This document shows positions 60,654-64,000 of a stretch of 64,000 nt of DNA, in pieces (position 1 is the first letter of the stretch; each line of letters opens with the position of its first letter). The translations under genes were made by a program, and so were the position numbers. The stretch comes from Catellatospora sp. KI3 (GTDB taxonomy: Bacteria; Actinomycetota; Actinomycetes; Mycobacteriales; Micromonosporaceae), in assembly GCF_029948125.1 (NCBI RefSeq), contig NZ_JASAMB010000002.1, positions 124,001 through 188,000 of the forward strand, given 5' to 3'. The notes under the pieces were generated by a model. That model was given only the letters and a program-made list of their open reading frames with translations, had not been told where the DNA came from and ran no database searches.

Positions 60654-61499
60654 ATGAGAGTACGGCTCGACGTCGCGTACGACGGCACCGACTTCTCCGG
60701 CTGGGCCGTCCAGCCGGAACGGCGCACCGTGGCCGGGGTGCTGCTGGCCGAGCTGGAGAAGATCGCCGGGCCCGGCAACCCGACGGGCCTGACCGTCGCC
60801 GGGCGTACCGACGCCGGGGTGCACGCCACCGGCCAGGTCTGCCACGTCGACCTGCCCGACGAGCGCTGGGCCGCCCTGGCGCCCACCCTGGTACGCCGCC
60901 TGGCCGGGCTGCTGCCCGGCGATGTGCGCGTGCTGCGGGCCGCGGCCGTGCCGCCGGAGTTCGACGCCCGCTTCTCGGCCCTGTGGCGCCGCTACGAGTA
61001 CCGCGCCAGCGATGCCGAGGCCGGTCCGAGCCCGCTGCGGCGCCTGGACACCCTGTTCTGGCAGCGACGGCTCGACCTGGACCGGCTCAACGCGGCCGCG
61101 GCGGGGCTGTGCGGCGAGCACGACTTCGCGGCGTTCTGCAAGCGCAAGGAGCACGCCACCACCATCCGCCAGATCACCGCCATGTCGTGGCGGCGCGACC
61201 CGGACGGGGTGCTGGTGGCCACGGTGCAGGCCGACGCCTTCTGCCAGGCGATGGTGCGCAGCCTGGTGGGCGCGATGCTGACCGTCGGGGACGGCCGCCG
61301 GGAGCCGGACTGGCCCGCGTCGCTGCTGACCCGTACCGAGCGCTCCAGCGACGTGCTGGTGGCCCCGCCGCACGGGCTGAACCTGGTGGCGGTCGGCTAC
61401 CCGGATGCGGCCGAGTTCGCCGCCCGCGCCGAGCAGACCCGCGCGCTACGCGGCACCCCGGCGGGCGCCCGCCCCACCGGGCCGGACGCCGAGGACTGA
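60654..61499 (+). CDS. truA: tRNA pseudouridine(38-40) synthase TruA
   Basis: TruA makes pseudouridine in the anticodon arm. The 281-residue protein begins MRVRLDVAYDGTDFSGWAVQ and carries the catalytic aspartate in VAGRTDAGVHATGQV. DFAAFCKRKEHATTIRQI and QAMVRSLVGAMLTVG are also typical. GAGGGAGGGGCAAGG precedes ATG 60654. Confidence 0.95.
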   Translation: MRVRLDVAYDGTDFSGWAVQPERRTVAGVLLAELEKIAGPGNPTGLTVAGRTDAGVHATGQVCHVDLPDERWAALAPTLVRRLAGLLPGDVRVLRAAAVPPEFDARFSALWRRYEYRASDAEAGPSPLRRLDTLFWQRRLDLDRLNAAAAGLCGEHDFAAFCKRKEHATTIRQITAMSWRRDPDGVLVATVQADAFCQAMVRSLVGAMLTVGDGRREPDWPASLLTRTERSSDVLVAPPHGLNLVAVGYPDAAEFAARAEQTRALRGTPAGARPTGPDAED

Positions 61500-61537
61500 C
61501 CCGCCCCGCGCGCCCGCCCCGCGCTCGCGAGGTCGCT

Positions 61538-61597
61538 GCAGTTTCGGGGAAACTGCGGGAATCTTGGCGTCGATTCGTGCACTTTCCCCGAAACTGC
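61538..61597. repeat. 60-bp dispersed inverted repeat, copy C (opposite orientation)
   Basis: Same arms as copies A and B. The spacer holds AATCTTGGC, the reverse complement of the GCCAAGATT seen in A and B, so this copy lies inverted. It sits between the converging ends of truA and the next gene and probably also terminates both. Confidence 0.88.
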
Positions 61598-61604
61598 AGG
61601 AACG

Positions 61605-63482
61605 TCAGCCTGCGGAGGGGGCGGCGGCCGGGTCGGGGGTGCCGGACGGGGCGATCGGGTCGTAGGCGCGGTCCTCGAGGACCTTGCCTCGCAGGTAGAA
61701 CTCGATCACGTCGTACAGGATCTGCTTGGCGAACGGGTCGCCGACCGCGATCTCGTCGCCGTCGGAGCGGGCGATCACGCAGTAGACCAGGTAGTGGCCC
61801 TTGATGTTCCAGCCGGCGTGGGTGGAGGACAGGGCAAGCGGGCGGGTCTTGCTGTCGGGGGCGTAGCCGAGGAAGCGGCCCTTGCCCGCGTCGACGATCG
61901 GCTTGATCGCCTCGTACGCCTGCTCGGCGCTGGCCACGGTGTCCAGGTTCACGATGCCGCCGGTGACCAGGTACTGCCCGTTGGGCGAGCGCAGCGTGCC
62001 CCGCACGACCTGGCTGCAGCCCAGCTTGGCGATCAGCTTGGTGATCTCGCCGTTGGTGGCGGCCCGGCAGTCCTTCAGCGGCTGCGCCTTGATCAGCGTG
62101 TACGCCTCGGTCGGCTTGTTCACGTCGATGACGATCTTCGCGGCGGGGAACACCTCCTGCGTGCTCAACGGCTGGCCGTCGACCTCGCGGGAGGAGATGT
62201 CGACCGGGGTCGCCGTCGGCGGCGGGGAGCTGTTGGCCTGCGCGCCGCTGCTGTTCTTCTCGTCGAGGACCATCAGGAACGAGCCGACCGCGCAGGCGGC
62301 CAGCACCGCGACCACGCCGAGCACGCTCAGCGTCTTCTTCCAGCGGCTGGAGACGTTCGGGTTGATCGGCAGGCGCTGGAACCGGCTCGCCGTGTCGGCC
62401 GGGCGGATGCCGCCGACGCGCTGCGGCGGGGGCGGCGGCGGGGGCGGCGCGACGGACGGCCGGGTCGGCGGCGGCGTGACCCGCACCCGGTTGGCCGGGT
62501 TGGCGGGCGCGGCCGTCCGGCCGCCCGGCACGGCACCGGCGCGCGCGGGCAGACCGGGTGAGACGGGTGCGGGCAGGGTGCCGGGGCGCTGCGCGGGAGG
62601 TTCGGCACCGCGCCTCGGCGGCGTCGCGGTGGCGCCGCGTCCGGCCTGCACCGGCGGCGGCGGGTCGCCGACGCCGCGCGGGCGGGTCAGCGCGCCGTTG
62701 CGGGCGCCGGGCGGCTCGCCGGGCACCGGCCCGCCGGGGCCGGGTCGACGCCCGGGGCCGGGCGGCGGGGTCTGTCCGAGCCCTGGTTCGGCGCCGCGCC
62801 GACCGGGTTCGAAGCCGCCAGGGCCGACGCTCGGGGTGCCCGGGCGCGCCGGAGGCGGGCTCTGGTCGAACGACGCGCCGCGGCCCGACGCACCACGGTC
62901 CTGCGCACCACGGTCCTGCGCACCACGGTCTTGCGTGCCACGGTCCTGGCTGCCGCGGCCGAGGGCGCCGGAACGGTCCTGGGTGCCGCGGCCGAGAGTG
63001 CCGGAACGGTCCTGCGTGCCGCGGCCGAGAGTGCCGGAACGGTCCTGGGTGCCGCGGCCGGGACCGGCGGAGCGGTCCGGAGTGCCGCTGTCCGACAGGC
63101 GCGTGCGGTCCTGGGTGCCGCGCCCCGACGTGCTGGAGCGGTCCTGGCTGCCCGCGTCGCGGCCGAACGTGCGGCTGGTGCGGTCCGGGGTGCCGAAACG
63201 GTCCTGGGCGCCACCGGCGGGCGGTGGCGGCTTGCGCTCGACGAAGCCGTTGAAGCGGTCGGGGGCGCCGGCGCCGGAGACGGGCGCCTCGGGCGCGCGG
63301 CGGCGGCCTACGCCACGGTCGCGGTCCGGTGACTCTGCGTCATGGGTGCCCCCTCGCTGCATGCCGTTCCGACCCGTCCCGGTATCGCCTGGTGCGCGCG
63401 GATCCAGGGGGTCGCGGTCGCGCGGGTCGCGCCGGGAGGACGGTGTCCAATCCCCTGCGCCAGTCCCGTAGCCGTGAGCCAT
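61605..63482 (-). CDS. Repeat-rich single-pass membrane protein
   Basis: The 625-residue protein has a very long cytoplasmic N-terminus (about 380 residues) of low complexity. It holds 11-residue repeats (RGTQDRSGTLG), 5-residue QDRGA units and then Pro/Gly/Arg-rich sequence with a run of nine prolines. A membrane helix follows at about 384-405 after SSRWKKT. The extracytoplasmic domain of about 215 residues has three cysteines and an HYLVYCVIARSDGDEIAVGD stretch. I do not know the family. ATG 63482 is chosen because TACGCT lies 7 nt upstream (leaderless); GTG 63506 is an alternative. Confidence 0.72.
   Translation of the reverse strand: MAHGYGTGAGDWTPSSRRDPRDRDPLDPRAPGDTGTGRNGMQRGGTHDAESPDRDRGVGRRRAPEAPVSGAGAPDRFNGFVERKPPPPAGGAQDRFGTPDRTSRTFGRDAGSQDRSSTSGRGTQDRTRLSDSGTPDRSAGPGRGTQDRSGTLGRGTQDRSGTLGRGTQDRSGALGRGSQDRGTQDRGAQDRGAQDRGASGRGASFDQSPPPARPGTPSVGPGGFEPGRRGAEPGLGQTPPPGPGRRPGPGGPVPGEPPGARNGALTRPRGVGDPPPPVQAGRGATATPPRRGAEPPAQRPGTLPAPVSPGLPARAGAVPGGRTAAPANPANRVRVTPPPTRPSVAPPPPPPPPQRVGGIRPADTASRFQRLPINPNVSSRWKKTLSVLGVVAVLAACAVGSFLMVLDEKNSSGAQANSSPPPTATPVDISSREVDGQPLSTQEVFPAAKIVIDVNKPTEAYTLIKAQPLKDCRAATNGEITKLIAKLGCSQVVRGTLRSPNGQYLVTGGIVNLDTVASAEQAYEAIKPIVDAGKGRFLGYAPDSKTRPLALSSTHAGWNIKGHYLVYCVIARSDGDEIAVGDPFAKQILYDVIEFYLRGKVLEDRAYDPIAPSGTPDPAAAPSAG
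62884..63120 (-). repeat. In-frame tandem repeats in the membrane-protein gene
   Basis: Three 33-bp units share GCCGCGGCCGAGAGTGCCGG and neighbouring 15-bp units share CACCACGGTCCTG. All are multiples of three and keep the frame. Confidence 0.75.
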
Positions 63483-63561
63483 GTCGCACAGCGTAATGGA
63501 CGACACAGGCGGACTTAACCCTGCGGCGCGGGGGTCCGTCCGTTCGGGGGAGAATGAGCCG

Positions 63562-64000
63562 GTGGGCGAGCACTATTTCACCGCGGAACCGGGCGCGCCG
63601 GTCCGTCCGCGCGAGGTCGGATTCAGCATCGGCGGCGACGAGTACACGCTGACCTCGGCGGGCGGCGTGTTCTCCGCCGACCGGCTGGACATCGGCACGA
63701 CCGTACTGCTCAAGAAGGGCGACCTGCCGACCGCCGGGACCACCGGTGCCCTGCTCGACCTGGGCTGCGGTTACGGGCCGATCACGATGGTGCTGGCCCG
63801 CCGGGCGCCGGCGGCGCAGGTGTGGGCGGTCGACGTCAACGCCCGCGCCCGCGAGTTCACCGAGGCCAACGCGCAGCGGCTCGGCGTGTCGGCGCGGGTG
63901 CGGGTGGCCGAGCCGGACGCGGTGCCGGCGGCGGTCGAGTTCGCGCAGATCTGGTCCAACCCGCCGATCCGCATCGGCAAGCCCGAGCTGCACGAGCTGC
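63562..64000 (+). CDS. RsmC-like class I methyltransferase, N-terminal part
   Basis: The frame starts at GTG 63562, 6 nt after GAGAAT (leaderless), and runs off the window. The 146 residues seen hold the SAM-binding motif LDLGCGYGPI (near 71-80) and the catalytic-loop motif SNPPIRIGK. The latter is typical of rRNA guanine-N2 methyltransferases of the RsmC/RlmG group, which act on G1207 of 16S rRNA in E. coli. Only one MTS domain is present before it, as in the single-domain forms. It is divergent from the repeat-rich gene. Confidence 0.85.
   Translation, partial: MGEHYFTAEPGAPVRPREVGFSIGGDEYTLTSAGGVFSADRLDIGTTVLLKKGDLPTAGTTGALLDLGCGYGPITMVLARRAPAAQVWAVDVNARAREFTEANAQRLGVSARVRVAEPDAVPAAVEFAQIWSNPPIRIGKPELHEL

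Noticed and set aside
62884-63120. CRISPR-like regularly spaced repeats
   Set aside because: Repeats are adjacent, in frame with a gene, have no variable spacers and no cas genes nearby.

Overview
The window is chromosomal DNA from a high-GC actinomycete. The gene order is rpmG-hadA-hadB-trpT-secE-nusG-rplKA-rplJL-rpoBC-rpsLG-fusA-tuf, followed by S10/spc/alpha ribosomal operons. GTG/TTG starts are frequent, and many small genes begin 6-7 nt after a TANNNT box, as leaderless genes do. Together these point to Actinobacteria, most likely Micromonosporaceae; genus and species cannot be fixed from the sequence alone.

Bases 1-11352: the end of an MFS transporter, an unknown protein, and a complex I cluster holding nuoB and nuoC-H-I-J-K-L-M-N. 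It lacks nuoA, nuoD, nuoE, nuoF and nuoG, and a minus-strand sigma factor/membrane protein pair sits between nuoB and nuoC. Two copies of a 55-bp inverted repeat lie in this cluster. Bases 11353-13443: an HtpX-type protease, a very small membrane ORF, a YajQ protein and tRNA-Tyr.

Bases 13444-17081 are the accessory part. The 3' end of tRNA-Tyr is repeated exactly at 15794 and in degenerate form at 16994. Between these att-like sites are a HicA/HicB-like toxin-antitoxin pair with operator palindromes, a 159-bp long palindrome, degenerate repeats, an integrase 3' remnant and orphan membrane proteins. Base composition is less GC-biased than in the flanks. This looks like the residue of successive integrations at one tRNA.

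Bases 17082-23044: small leaderless genes, a MEDS-STAS/HATPase pair that resembles an anti-sigma switch, and a GAF-GGDEF-EAL membrane protein preceded by a small secreted protein with a repeated D-Y-(Q/S)-W-G motif.

Bases 23045-61499 are the translation and transcription core: tRNA-Thr, tRNA-Met and tRNA-Trp, L33, the HadA/HadB dehydratase, SecE/NusG, ribosomal proteins, RNA polymerase beta, beta' and alpha, elongation factors, SecY, adenylate kinase, methionine aminopeptidase, IF-1 and TruA. Many gene gaps hold perfect hairpins, and a shared roughly 24-bp hairpin motif recurs ahead of rpsL, rpsJ and infA. Bases 61500-64000: a third copy of a 60-bp dispersed inverted repeat, a repeat-rich single-pass membrane protein, and the start of an RsmC-like methyltransferase.
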